A stretch of 64,000 nucleotides of DNA from Amoebidium appalachense (GCA_963693365.1 CAVNZM010000015.1:434001-498000); one strand, 5' to 3'. Positions 18,330 to 46,563 are shown, counted from the stretch's first letter. The notes: generated by a model from the letters alone, not told the origin. Program-made: numbers and translations.

Positions 18330-18605
18330 AGTAGGAGAATAGGTGCGGACCTTAAAGTATGAGAAGAGCTGAGCAAAATCAATATGGGCTATCATCAGTA
18401 GTGCAGAAAACAGGAAACTATATAGGCCCGTGGATCTGGCTTGGGAGAGGGGGTTTTTTTTTTTTTGGGAAGAGTTTGTGTAGTCTGTGGACCTTAAAGT
18501 AGGAGAATAGGTGTGGGCTCTAAAGTTGTAGAATAGATGAGGGAAATTAATTCAGGCTATCATCAGCACATATTGGCTGGGAAGTTTTTTTTTTTTTTTG
18601 GTTTG
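18330..18605. repeat. Two-copy tandem duplication in the 3' flank
   Basis: The unit begins ACCTTAAAGTAGGAGAATAGGTG and includes GGCTATCATCAG, and it ends in GGGAAG next to a T-run. It is present at about 18330-18475 and again at 18488-18602 with many differences. It starts at the stop codon of the secreted-domain gene, so the duplication probably covers that gene's 3' UTR. Confidence 0.55.
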
Positions 18606-18934
18606 TGTAGTCGTATGGAATACAGGAGATATAAGTGTCGGGCCCGCTGTGAACACACATGCAGCCACAACAGCTTTATTTTTTTTATTTTTTATTATAA
18701 ATTATGAATTGTTTCAAACACTGTTGACCACACTTCCTTTTGGGCCCCTGGTCTTAGTTCGAACCGGGGTTCAACGTTAACCCTCTCTCACGTTCCTGGG
18801 AATGCGTATCACAATGGATAGGAAAACAAAAACAAAAAAAACTGCTCCCTCGGCTGTCGGCCCAACTTTTCTAGTTGGTAGTAAGGAACTATTGAATGGT
18901 GAGTGGGCCAGTGGTGGTGGAACTTCGGACCGCG

Positions 18935-18969
<35 letters not shown>

Positions 18970-19039
18970 TGATGGATTTTCAGGACACCAGCATGTTCTC
19001 GTGGCTACAGTGGTTTGCGAACACAGTGACAACGGCCCC

Positions 19040-19074
<35 letters not shown>

Positions 19075-20154
19075 CCCCTCCCCCCGATGATCTTAAACAT
19101 CCACCAGGTTTGGTAGACCCTATAATCTTAATTTTTGAAGGGAAAAAATAGCACTATTTATCTTACTTTCAAATTATCTTAATATTAGTCACCCCCTGTA
19201 TGCATACTTTCTGCTTTGTCGAGTCCATGATGGGGGTTCATTTCCAAGACCTCCACCCCTCCCCCCCCCCCCCCCCCCCCCCCCCCCCCTGCCGGCACCC
19301 CACTCTCACACTCCCTCTCTCTCTGCCCCAAACCAGTTAATCCGGTGTCATGGTGTGGCCCTCTTCTAGGTCGTCCCTAAGTGACCGCCCCCTCCCCCCC
19401 CCTCCCCCCGGGGCTCCTCCCCCCCCCCCCCCCCCCCTCTTTCCACCTTACCCACTAAACCACAGACTATCACCACTGTGAAATTAGTAGTAAGCCAATA
19501 TAATTGACAATCCCCATCCCCCCCATCGATAAATATTTTCCTACTTTATTGGTCGCTTTATGTTAATTTTTTTTTGCACATACAGTTCTTCTTTCTTCTG
19601 GCCCGGACTTTCAATCTCATCCAAACTTCACCAAACGTGAGTCCCTGATTGTTGACCCCCCCCTCACCCCCCCCCCTTCCCCCTCTTCCCCCAACCGTAT
19701 CCATATCATCTTTTATTTCACCCACCAATACGCGTAACCGATCTCAGAGGCACTACACGATCAAGCCCTCCTTTCCCCATACGCAAACACATGCTTGTCA
19801 CCAAAATCTCCCCCCTCCCTAGACGGCCCCCCCCCGGGGCAGGTAAACAAAAAACGGGTTTTCCTTTTCAACCAAAGTACCTCATATATCCACCTGGCAA
19901 GCTACATCCCTTGAGCGACCTTGTCCCCCCCTACCCCCCTCCCCCAACACCCCCTTCTTCCCCTTCCCCCACAGCAAGCACACACACACACGTGTACAAG
20001 CACCCCCACACGTGTGCACCTTGCTAAAAGGAGGTGAGAGAGCGGGGTGGGGAGGGAGGGCAGGGTAGGGGGTAAAGCGGGAATGCTGCAGGTGGGATCG
20101 GGTGGGTGATTGGGTGTACGTACGCGTGTGTGTGTGCGTGTGTGTGTGCGTGTG

Positions 20155-20185
<31 letters not shown>

Positions 20186-20227
20186 CTGTTGGGGGGGGGG
20201 GGGGGGGGGGGGGGGGAAGGGGGAGGA

Positions 20228-20296
<69 letters not shown>

Positions 20297-20579
20297 GGGC
20301 CCCGGATTAGCACAGACTACACAGTGGTGCCCCCTCGTGTGCGCGTGTGGCTTACTGCGTTTTCTAGCACGGCCACCAAGTAGACGAGCCCGCTACATAT
20401 ACACCGTATCTACATGATAAAAATACACCCAAGACTTATTTGGGTGGAAGTCTAGCTAGATAGGAAAGCCAGAGCCAAGACTACCAAATCAAACTGAGCC
20501 GAATTTAAACTTGTTTTTATAAAACAATAAAAAAAAGTAGGAGTATAGAATAAAATCTATTACAGAAGAACCAAAAGGA
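18606..20579. other. Intergenic DNA with C- and G-runs
   Basis: A G-run at 18939-18968 is followed by C-runs at 19037-19085, 19259-19290 and 19390-19440. (GT)n lies at 20115-20187 and an almost pure G-tract at 20190-20293. 20300-20579 is unique sequence. I see no gene here. Confidence 0.7.
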
Positions 20580-20652
20580 TGCCCTGGGTGAGGATCGAAC
20601 TCACGACCTTAGGATTATGAGACCTACGCGCTACCTACTACGCTACCAGGAC
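20580..20652 (-). tRNA. Elongator tRNA-Met (anticodon CAT)
   Basis: Read on the minus strand, the 7-bp acceptor stem is GTCCTGG pairing with CCAGGGC (one G-T pair), with discriminator base A. The D arm carries TAGCGTAGTAGG, a match to the pol III A box. The anticodon loop is CTCATAA with CAT in the centre. The T arm carries GAGTTCGATCC, the B box. There is no intron and no encoded CCA, as expected for a eukaryotic nuclear gene. The loop sequence and GTAGGTAGCGCG region match the elongator form, not the initiator form. A short T-stretch follows a few bases downstream. It lies 400 bp upstream of the LRWD1-like gene on the opposite strand. Confidence 0.95.
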
Positions 20653-21053
20653 CTTGTTCACGTCCTAATCCAGCTAATAAAAATGGTATAAGAATAGCCA
20701 TATATAGAAATCTTGAACAATTTGATTGGATGCGCTTTGTTTTGGCGGGAAAATGTTTGGTGCCACCGCCACCCCGGATATCACCTCTTCAGTGCACAAC
20801 GTTAACGTCGGCTGTATCACGTGTTTTTGTAATTACAGTACTTAAAAACGAATTAGCCTTTCACGCTGGGATTCACTACTCAACATAACCTTGATTTAAA
20901 CAGAACTAGCAGGCAACAAAAGGGCAACACACTCACAAACACCTTTTCTCAATTCCTTTTATTCCTTGGGACCACGCACACGCATCCATTCTAAGTATTG
21001 TTTTGTTGTTTTGGTTTGTTTTTATTATAGCATTTAATTTCCAAGCTGATAAA

Positions 21054-35627
<14,574 letters not shown>

Positions 35628-35639
35628 AATGATAACCAG

Positions 35640-36649
35640 TTGTGGTAATTACTATAACATTTTTTAATTTTTTTTTGTATGAAACTGCTTTCATAACTAG
35701 CAATGTGACTGGTTAACCAGGATGGTTATCATAGTTCGTAAGTGGATAAAGTTTTAGCTTTGCATCATTTACAAGTATTTGGTTGCTTTCATAACTATCA
35801 ATATAATTGATGATAGTTGTTTGATAGTTGTCAGTAGCTTAGTTGTTGAACCCAAACTGCTATATCATCCGTTTTTCTCAACCTCCCCCCCCCCCCCCAA
35901 ACGCACATACACCCACACCCACACACACGCACACACACACACACACACACAATACTGCTATGATCAGAACCGCAGCCGTTTTGCACCGATTCATTTTTTC
36001 GTTTCCCCATCCACCCACCGACTCATTTATCCCCTGGCCCTCACCCCTATCCCTACATCTCTTCAATTTCATTCGTTCAATGCGTCGATAACAACTTTGA
36101 GCAGGGGTGGTTGGAAATTAACGCCACGAAAATACATGTTAAAAGAGGATGCCTTAGGTTTTTTGTAACCGATATTATTGCCTTCCTCCCTGGCTGGTAG
36201 GAGGGTAGTTTCTGTGAAGCATGCGAATGCAATAGTTTTATGCGAATGCAATTGTTTGTGCTAATATGCATTGCAATTACTATCTGTGCATGGAACCGAC
36301 GTCCCTTTTGCTGGAATCCAGGTTATCCCCTTAGATATACCTTTTAATTACTACCGTATCTTGTCTATATTCCTGCTTTTTTAATTGTTTTATAAAAACT
36401 ATTTGCATTTCAGAAAAAGAGTTCAGTGAAGTCACTCTAAAAAATGTATAAATTACAACTAATAAGTGAAAATGTCAACAAAAAATATATCCCGGCTAGT
36501 TGCCTTCACATTCGCGGTTTTTGTACTACGGTGGTAAGGGGTGGTGTACTTTTTGTTCATGTGTTTGTGGATACATTTCGAGGGTTGCACACTTGTTTTT
36601 TTTTTTTGGCGGCGGCGGGGGACTCAGGGGGAGGGAGGGAGAAGGGGGT

Positions 36650-36688
<39 letters not shown>

Positions 36689-36809
36689 CATGAACTGGAC
36701 GGCACCCGACCGTTAAACTGTCGTACTTTATTTCTTTTGGTTTTGCGGGCCGGCAGGCCTAGGATATCAGCAGCAGTTGATCAACAACCACCTCTGAAAA
36801 ACAAAGACT

Positions 36810-36851
<42 letters not shown>

Positions 36852-37260
36852 GCGCGCGCGCGTACATATGGGTCCCCGTACTGACATGGCCGTGTGCACT
36901 ACAGGGGTGCCTGTCCATATGTTACAAGCTTTCAGGGCGTAGCAGCACAGCTGCCCACTGTTTTGTGTTTGCGTTCACGACACACACACACACACACGCG
37001 CGCGTACATATGGGTCCCCGTACTGACATGGCCGTGTGCACTACAGGAGTGCCTGTCCATATGTTACAAGCTTTCAGGGCGTAGCAGCACAGCTGCCCAC
37101 TGTTTTGTGTTTGCATTCACGAAAGAGCTGCTGAAGAGTGTGACGGCACAAATGAACACACACACACACACACACAGGGGTTGGTAGGGAACAGTCCAGG
37201 TCAGCGACCGAGGGAAGCTCTTTCCCTCACACACAGCCCCAAAAGCATGACTTCAAGCAC
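35640..37260. other. Intergenic DNA with a 142-bp tandem duplication
   Basis: 35640-36600 is mostly unique, with C- and CA-runs at 35883-35952. A G-run is at 36641-36686. Between 36862 and 37125 a 142-bp unit (starting GTACATATGGGTCCCCG and containing GTAGCAGCACAGCTGCC) is repeated twice with only two differences, each copy preceded by (CA)n(CG)n. The near identity implies a recent duplication. No supported gene. Confidence 0.6.
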
Positions 37261-37322
37261 AAAGCACTAGTAGCAAGCACACACCAATGAACCGGGGAGG
37301 GGGGAGGGGGGGGGGGGGAGGG

Positions 37323-37535
37323 GGGACAGCGAGATTGGGAACAATCATATGTCTCGGAACACCCGAGTTAATTAACACCACAACAGTTTTAACCTGTTCC
37401 AGCTTATCTGTAGAACTAATGTTGGCTCTACATGCTTGAGCACACGTAGCTTGGACACACACCAGGCAGGCTGAGCACACGAAACAGCGGGTGTCCGGGC
37501 AGCATCGGGCAGTCACTGTGATGGCAACTAAGGCT
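37323..37535 (-). CDS. Possible Cys-rich exon, unknown protein
   Basis: After a CCATCACAG acceptor the minus strand reads TARCCPDTRCFVCSACL and continues VCVQATCAQACRANISSTD. The dense CxxC-like pattern recalls a B-box or similar zinc-binding segment, but ligand spacing does not match any family cleanly. A GTGTGTGTCC donor would end it at about 37466. The ORF can also run on to 37323. A chance ORF is quite possible. Confidence 0.2.
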
Positions 37536-37845
37536 CCAGCTCACCAGAGATTCAAGGCGCACTATGGGCATTTTCACCACTGTTGGATTCTTGCAGTTGA
37601 TGACATACTGCATTTCACGGTGAGGCCATAACAATTGAAGACGTGCCAAGCGTATTTTCGCTGCAAATGTTCACTTGGTTGAACTCAACTGGCAACTCCA
37701 AGCAGCCGTCAGTCGGCTCATTGCGAAGATGTGATCGATCTCTTGGCCTGCCTAGATCATTTCTGTGGGGATTAGTGGGGGTTAGGCAGGATCATTATTC
37801 TTTACGAGAAACACTCCAACACCACAAGCGGTTACGTGCCCTCGA

Positions 37846-38346
37846 CCGTGGCAGCGCTAAGACAGTTGGCCGCCCACAAACACAAACCGACAGAGGCGAA
37901 AATAGAGCCCGAACCGTGACAGCGCCAGGCAGCCCCACGGGGAAACAGAGGCACCGCATGCTACTTCGCAGACCGTGACAGCGCTTCTGAAGTAGCACGC
38001 AGTGCCAAAAGGACAAAAGAGGATGAGGAAGTTAAAAAAAAAAAGGGGGGGGAGGAGCGGAAGAGCCCAGACCGTGACAGCGCCAGGCACCCCGCAAAAA
38101 GACAGAGATAATGCTTGTCACTTCAACGACCGTGTTAGCGCTTAGAAGTAACACTGTCATCATGATTCTGAAGGACGAAAAAGAAGAAAAAAAAAAGGGG
38201 GGGGGGGGGGAGGGGGGGGGAGGAGGAGGAGAAATGTAACAACAGGATAGAAGAGGAGAGCCCAGACCGTGACAGCGCCAGGCCACTAACAAAGGCACCG
38301 CATGCTACTTCGCAGACCGTGACAGCGCTTCTGAAGTAGCACGCAG
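37846..38346. repeat. Seven-copy 13-mer family with three hairpins
   Basis: ACCGTGACAGCGC or a close variant occurs near 37847, 37914, 37973, 38069, 38130, 38267 and 38314. At three of these (37958-37997, 38112-38150, 38299-38340) it sits in the loop between GCTACTTC and GAAGTAGC or a near match, forming an 8-12 bp stem. The other copies continue as ...GCGCCAGGC. Unit spacing is 155-190 bp. Confidence 0.6.
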
Positions 38347-38415
38347 CACCAGAGAGAAGGACAGAGAAAAAGCATGTTTGAACAACAGAATATTTTAAAG
38401 CCCAGAGCCACCCAC

Positions 38416-38703
38416 CTTCATATGCCGTTGCCCAATGTGGCGATTTCTTCTCGACGCTCGTGGATGAAAACGGCCGATGTCTCTGTTGGCGCCACGGCAT
38501 GCTGCTTTGTTTGACGATGTCTCCTCCGGCAAAGATTCCCCTTTCATGGTTCGGTGTTCCAGCCGGTTGTTGTGCTTGTGGTTGTGCCGTGTATGCTTGC
38601 TCAAGTCGAGTGCATCCACGGTGATCACCCACCTCGTGTACCATGCTCGATTTCCTATGTTTGCTGAGCTATTCTGTGGCGTATGTGTATGTAGGTGACG
38701 CAT
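38416..38703 (-). CDS. Possible exon, basic His-rich protein
   Basis: The minus strand opens at ATG 38703 and ends at a good donor, ATGAAG|GTGGGT, at 38416. The product is basic and His-rich (LSKHTRHNHKHNNRLEH, RRNRHIGQRHMK), loosely like C2H2 finger ends, but the Cys pairs are missing. An overlapping minus frame is equally open. Low support. Confidence 0.25.
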
Positions 38704-38709
38704 TTCCTA

Positions 38710-39371
38710 TAAAAGAACTGAAGAGCTTACTTCCTTCTGGTGTTATTGCTCTGTTCCTGACGTTGTGAACTCAGACTGTTTGGGTTTGAGCAGGGTTGTG
38801 AGTGTTTTTATAAGGACGCTTAGAGTGGTTCTGAGCATTTGATTGGTTCCACGATTTGCATAGACTTCTCTGATTGGCTGAACTGTCATTTAGCCAAGTT
38901 AGGTAGCAATAAAATTGCATAGACCAATTTGATTCGTCCATCGACTTTTTGGCGCCAAATCTGCCTCATCGTGTGAAGCATGCTCAAAACATGCAAAACC
39001 GTCACAACAAAAAACAGCCGTGGTCAGCCATGGTATTGGCTGCTGAAAACTCTGTGACATGTATGTACGATTATATTTGTACGCTTGCCAGCTTGCATCA
39101 TATCGTGTGAGTTGCTCATCCTGGTGTGTTCTAGTATTATTAGGTTGAGATGTTACCAACTAATCAAAGAAAAAACCCACACCATCCTTCCGATGGTGAG
39201 AGAGGTTGGGTAAAGGCTGTGCCACTTGGGAATGATTCCGGTGCAAGGGGCAGAAGGCGACAGGTGGCTGGATGGGTGCATGGGTGGGGGTGTGTGGGTC
39301 CCGGGAGGGAAGGGGCCTGGGAGGTGTAAAGGGGGGGGGGGGGGGAGGCAGAGGGGTTGAGCCCGGGGGAA

Positions 39372-39406
<35 letters not shown>

Positions 39407-39570
39407 AGAAAGGAACGAGAGCGACTGTCACATGGAGAGAGGGGTCGGGAGTCTCGACCCCGACTGGGTGGGGTCAAGTCCGTGATTTGGAGACCGGCGG
39501 AGTCAGTGTGTGTGTTTTGGTTGGCCGGAGGGAGAGCGGAGGATGAAGGACGGGAAAACACAGGAATTCA
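38710..39570. other. Unique sequence followed by a G-rich tract
   Basis: 38710-39260 is ordinary sequence with several ATTGG/CCAAT motifs and no supported exon. 39270-39560 becomes G-rich (G-runs at 39331-39345 and 39371-39404). Confidence 0.5.
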
Positions 39571-39576
39571 AAGGGA

Positions 39577-40158
<582 letters not shown>

Positions 40159-40376
40159 ATGTACATAATTATGGCCATGACGGGTTTATCATGTACGATA
40201 TAATATGGTTACCAAAACGCTTTCCCGTGGGCCACGGACCCACGTGCACCGTAGCCAGTCCAACTGCTCCTCCAGCTGATGCCATACATAGTCGGTTTGA
40301 CTGTCATAATATGTACGTATGCAGCTTCTACTAATTCTCTGACATGTACATGCTTCATATATATGTCGTTTGTTAC

Positions 40377-40621
40377 CTTTGGAGGTAGCTCTCGATTTTC
40401 AAAGAGACATGGCTCTGTTGGATGGTTGCGCAGGTCCTGGCAGAACTCAGGAGGGACCAGCTGGACCAGCGGGCAGCGGGGCGCGGCCGATCTAGAGACA
40501 CTAACCAATCACAATGTTCATCACTATCTATTGGCTCGAATTCTCCAATGATAATTCGGATCAGATCTGTGGAATTTATTTGCGCTGGCACAAAAATTGT
40601 GTTAAACAACTTAAACTCCAT
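40377..40621 (-). CDS. Possible first exon or decayed ORF, unknown protein
   Basis: ATG at 40621 opens MEFKLFNTIFVPAQINSTDL and continues IRIIIGEFEPIDSDEHCDWLV. It reaches a donor CCAAAG|GTAACA at 40377 after 81 codons. In the second half another frame reads more like protein (RCPLVQLVPPEFCQDLRNHP), which suggests a frameshift near 40510. No domain recognised. Confidence 0.25.
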
Positions 40622-40629
40622 TTCATAAT

Positions 40630-41196
40630 AATAATATTAGGGCCCTGCATCGATCTAACTATGTAGCTATATTAGTTAGGGGATGGTTTTGCATGCACAT
40701 GTGGGTGCACAATAGGAATAATCCTATAAAATGGCACGGCATGCATGCGCACATTCCTTCTACTACACACCGGAAGATCTTAGAGATCTGATTTAGATTT
40801 TGTAGATCTCAGGTTTGTGTCCTGTCCTAGGCCTGAGGCTGTATGTCGGTACCGTTCTGTACGCATTCTTCTGAGATTCATGCTGACGCATGGGCGAAGA
40901 GCATTGGTCGACTAGTTCTGCACCACACTCGGCAAATTAAAAGACCTTAGCTCATGTTCTTTTCCTTTATTCTCTTTGGCTAACAAAACGCAAACACGGT
41001 GCCGGGGCTTACCTCAGTTTAGTACCTTGCAACTAAAATTACGGATCATTTCACCTTGCCTCACAGAAAGGCAATAACAAAGCTGTTGTCCTTTTGTAGA
41101 TCGAAACTTAATCCGAGTGATATCGTTGTACGTTCAACTGTGAGAAGAGAACAGTGATATTTTCCTTCTGTTTTAAAATGTTGCCCTTGTGGCTAG
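40630..41196. other. Upstream region of the GH31 gene
   Basis: Unique sequence. The first exon (signal peptide) of the GH31 gene should lie here or further left, but I could not identify it. The stretch ends in a pyrimidine-rich CTTGTGGCTAG acceptor at 41196. Confidence 0.4.
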
Positions 41197-41424
41197 GCCT
41201 TGCGTGGGCCGTGTGCTGTTGTTGAGGGCGTGCCACTGGCGCCCATTTCAAGTAGACGCAATATCGATACAGACACGTTTGAATTCGTGACGACTTCTGG
41301 AGAGAAACTGATGGTGGGTGAAGTTTCTGTGTGTGGGGGGGGGAGGGGGGGCGGGGGGGACAGGGGGGGCGGGGGGAGGGGGGAGGGGGAGGGGGAGGGG
41401 GAGGGGGAGGGGGGAGGGAGGGGT

Positions 41425-41637
<213 letters not shown>

Positions 41638-43325
41638 AATATATAATAGCTCAATTTCGACCTCATACGACTGTCCTTTCGTGTACACTCGCCATGAAAC
41701 CTTCACTGTGCATTTGACCACACCATTCCGGCCTGTTATTATTGTATTCTCCTTTCGAAGTCAGCATCAACCTCTCGCTACCCGCGTAACACCAGCAATT
41801 CATTCTATTTGACACACCATGTATGTCTTCTTGCCATTAATTTCAGGTCACCTCAATATAATACTAATGATTCAGGTTGACTTCCTTCGTGAAGATGTGT
41901 TCCGCATATGGGCTGCCCCCTCCAATACCAACTACACCAGTTAGTTAGTAGATGCTGAAAAGGACCAAGGTGCACTCTTCGGACGCAACATTCGCGACAC
42001 TATCGTCATCAAAACAGACTACAAACCAGTTTCCGTTGCGTCAAGTGAAAACACAGAGTATTTTTCAGCGGCAACAAGCAAAGTGGAACTGCGTGTGTAT
42101 AAGTCCCCTGCCCGTATGGAGCTGTATGCGGCTGATAATGTCACTCCTATCTTCAGAGAGGTTAGGCCGATTGATATGCCTGCTGCTGGTCTGTCCCCCC
42201 TTCTACACCCCCCCCCCCCCCTCCCCCCCCCCCCCACACACACACACAGACACACACCCTCTCCCCCCCCCCCCCCCCATCATCCCCACCCTCTCTCTCC
42301 CTCCCTCCCTCCCTTCTCGCTCCTTCTCTAACTTCTTCCTTCCTCTTCTTATCATCTTCAGAAGTTTTCCCTCCCTGTGCTCCTCTGCTCCCCTCCCTCC
42401 CCCCCACCCCCCTTTTTGAACATTTCGTCATTGCATTTCGCTGGCAAACCAGATCAAACCAGCCACACTTCTGAAGAACCGAAAGCTCCCCTTCAACCCC
42501 CCCTCCACCCCATCCCCCCCCCCCCCCCCCCCCCCCGCCCCCGTGGGAGTTTCTTTCCTGTGTACCTGAGGCCCTTCAGTTAAACACCGGTACCAACACC
42601 GGGCCCATCCTCTATTGGCCCGTTGCCCGCCCTGCTCTTTGTTCAATCCTATCAGACAATATAACAAAACCTGAAGTATAATATAATATAAAGTAATAAT
42701 ATAAAATAACAAAAGTTAAAGCATAGCTTATTTTTTATGGAGTTGAATCGATCGTTGGCCATTAGCATTTGAACATCATTCTAACAAAGAGTCCCCCGGC
42801 TTTTCTATCACTTGCACCATCAACGCTTTGCACGGAAAAATGTGACAATTCGCAGGAATAAGCAGAAGAAAGGGCAACGAGAAGGTCTGGGCATGTGACT
42901 CCACATAACAATGTGATATCTCATCAGACACACCTTCTTTTTCTTGTTTATTGCTCTAATCCTTTTTATAATCCATCCTCCTTGCCGGTTTTACCACATA
43001 CCAAATTTTCGTCCCCCACCTCCCCCCCCCCCCTCCCCCCAACCCCTCCCTCCCCCCCCCCCTTCCCCCCCCCCCCCCCCCCCCCCCCCCCCGCCCTCCG
43101 AGGCTCCCCCTTCCCCCGATCCCGGTTTGACACACATGCACATACACGCCCGTAATGTTGAATTATATCCAATCAGAAACTTCGGTTTTGATTTTATCTT
43201 TATGAATTTAACTGTGCACTGGCAAGATCATCACGGTGTACCAGACAGATCCAATCAGAAAGAATGGTCGAAACTCGAAAGCGAGAGCCCATAAAGCCCC
43301 CCCCCCCCCCCTTCCCCCGTGCTCC

Positions 43326-43359
<34 letters not shown>

Positions 43360-44059
43360 GCCCAACCCCTACCCGCCCTCAGGGATGGGAAAAAGAAAAA
43401 GAGAAAAAAAAAAAGAAAAAAAAAACACAGCCGAAACACAACCATAAGCGAACAATAACCGAAACAATTCTATAAACTACAGGCACTAGTCAGCAGCTAT
43501 ATAGTAGGGACAAGGAGCAATTCTACGGAGGAGGGCAACAGAACGGGGCTTTTGCCTTTAAAGGCAAGCAGCTAAAAATATCATACTCGAGCGGGTGGGA
43601 GGAGGGGGACCGCCCCTCCCCGGCTCCCTTTTACATAAGCAGCGGTGGTTACGGTGTGCTGAGAAATACGTGGAGGGCCGGGATATACGAATTTTCAGCA
43701 ATGACAACTCTCACTACCACACACAGCGAATTTCGCTTCGACGCATATTATTTTGCCGGGGACGTAGAAACCGTCATAGACAGATATACGGAGTTGACCG
43801 GACGCCCACATTTAATTCCTCGATGGGGGTTTTATCTAGGGGATGCCGATTGCTATAATGATAACAATAACGCCGCAAAACCAGGCACATATCCTGACGG
43901 GTGGTCTGACGGACCGACGGGAAAAACCCTGGATGTCGTAAATTCGGTCGGAGCGAAATACTTCGAAAATAACATGCCCGTGGGTTGGGTTCTACCAAAC
44001 GATGGGTATGGGTGCGGGTCCACAGACCTTAATAGGACAGTTAACGGGTTGGAAAAATC

Positions 44060-44097
44060 ACACACACACACACACACGAACACACGCACACACACGT

Positions 44098-44186
<89 letters not shown>

Positions 44187-44192
44187 CAACAG
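44060..44192 (+). repeat. (CA)n tract replacing the GH31 catalytic core
   Basis: About 130 bp of CA repeat joins exon sequence on the left with no splice donor (GGAAAAATCACACAC) and ends on the right in a proper acceptor ACACAACAG. The frame happens to stay open through it as His-Thr repeats. Confidence 0.8.
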
Positions 44193-45798
44193 GCGGACCA
44201 GAAGGGCTGGCCCATAGTCCGTCCCATGTTTTTCGAGTACCCGTCATTTCCAACCCTGCAAGATGAGACCTACAAGTACCAATACATGCTCGGCACCCAT
44301 CTACTCGTTGCACCCGTCTACCAATCCATGACCACCAATGGCGGGGTTCGAAAATGGGTCTTCCTCCCTAAGGGAACGTGGTTCGATTTTTGGGACGGGA
44401 CGAAGGTTGTTGTCGGTGCGGGTGGAAAGGAAATCGATATTCCGGTAACTATGAAGACGATTCCCGTTTTAGTCAGGGCGGGCGCCATTATTCCAATGTA
44501 TCCCCCCGCACGTACTGATTCGCTGCAGCCAAAAGATAACATTACCCTTGACATTTATCCTTTCGGCACTTCGCAATTTACAATTTACGAAGATGACGGT
44601 GAGACATATGCATACCGTTCCGAGGCGGTCGCAACAACGAAAATTACCGTCTCGGGGGGTACCAAGAATGTCACTGACGTGAATATTTCCATAGACCCCG
44701 CTATTGGAAATTACAATGGGATGCCGGCCACCCGCCGTTATCGGGTGCTGGCGCACACACAGATGGCGCCTTTGGGGGTGAAAATAAACGGTGGGGTCGC
44801 AAATTACACATACGACCCCACCATGAAGTTTGGTACCGTAATCGTCGATATCCCCCCTCAGAGCGTGAGTAATTCCGTGCAAATCGCGATCGATCTCAAC
44901 GAAAATTCGCCGGTACCTACCACGCCGCAGTACCCTGGTGGGGGTCTAACAAGCGATTTCCGCAAAGACAAAGTCATAATCGTAAAACGGCCGGCGGAAC
45001 ACCCGGGGTGGGGAATCGAGCGCGCGTTTGACAACGACATGACAACGACATACATCAGCCCGTACAATAGTTCGAACCCTGCCGAGCAGGCACCCCAGAA
45101 TTTTATCATCGACATGGGATACAACTATACGGTGTGGGGGTTGGTCTATAGACCGCAATATGCTGATTGGGTGTACGGGGTGTGCGGGAAATACCAAATT
45201 TGGATAAGTAACTCTTCTAGCGTGTTCCCGACCGTTCCCGCGGCTCAGGGCACGTGGAATTCCAGCAGTTTCGATCCAAAAACGGCAACTATTGCACCGC
45301 CCGTATATGGGCGTTACTTTAAGTTTCAATTCGGTAGCGGCTCACGCAATCACGCTCAGGCGGCGGAATTCGACGTATTAGGAAAGGCGAGCCTACCCCC
45401 ACCGCAAACCGTTTCTCTAAAGAAAGGGTTGGTTGCTATCTATCTCCGGCGCGCACAGTTACGACGTTTCGCTCTCGGGGAAGCCTTTAACGATGAACGG
45501 CCTCGCTTTCAGCACCGGAATCCACGTTAACGGAAATTCGGGAATTTGCATGGGCTTGGAGGGGGTCTGGGATATATTTACCGCCGACGTTGGAATCGAC
45601 GATAGTTGCAAGATTGACGGAAATCGCGTTATGGTCGCGGTGATAGTGAACGGGTTGCAGAAGTGGTCGTGGGAATTGAGCGGTCCTACCGTGGTAAAAC
45701 CCAAAGTAAATATATCCGGCGCTACCTCTGTTTCATTGGTCGCTTATGACGTCGACGGGAAAAGTGCGGGGGATTGTGTGAACTGGGCCAATGCGATG

Positions 45799-46563
45799 GT
45801 GAGGGGGGAGGCAGGTGGGAGGGTGGTCCCGAGGAGTTGCAACTGCACAAGGTGTGTATGTGCGTAGGGGGGGAGGGGCGGGGGGAAGGGAGGGAGGGGA
45901 AGGGGGGAGGGAGGGGAATGGGGAGGAAGGAGGGGGGACTGGGGAAGGGAGGGGGGAGGGGAAAGGAGGGAGGGGGGAGGGGGGAAGGGCGGAAATGGGA
46001 GAGGAGGGAAAGAGGGGGGAAGGGGAAGGGGGGAGATAGGGAGATGGGGGGGGAAGGGCAGGTAGGGGAGGGGAGGAGTGTAGGTGGGTGGTTGGGATGG
46101 GTAACGTTTGGAAGATGGTGTTCCGAAGGACCTTAGTGTGTGTGTGCGTGGGCTTTGGGGGGGGGGGGGGGGGGGGAAGAGGGAGGGAGGGAGGCTGGGG
46201 GCAAAGGGGATGTGCGGAGAGGGTTGGGGGGGGGGGGGGGGGGGGAAGTGGAGAGTGTTTGAGCAAAGCGGACGGAATTAGCGGTGAGTGGTGGTGGTTG
46301 GAGGAACGGGGTAAGGGGGGGGGGGGGGGGGGGGGGGGGGGTCTGTGGTTGTTGGGGGGGAATGTCGTGTGGGGTGGTGGGTGCATATGCATGTGTGCAT
46401 GTTTTATGTGTGCATGTGCATGTGTATTTTGTGTAATGTCAATGTGTGTAGGGAAGAGAGCGGGGAGACGTGTGAGAAGTGGGTGGCAAGAATATCGGTT
46501 TAAATACATGAACGTGTGCATGTCTGTGCGAGTCCCCTGATATGCGGATCTAGACACACACAT

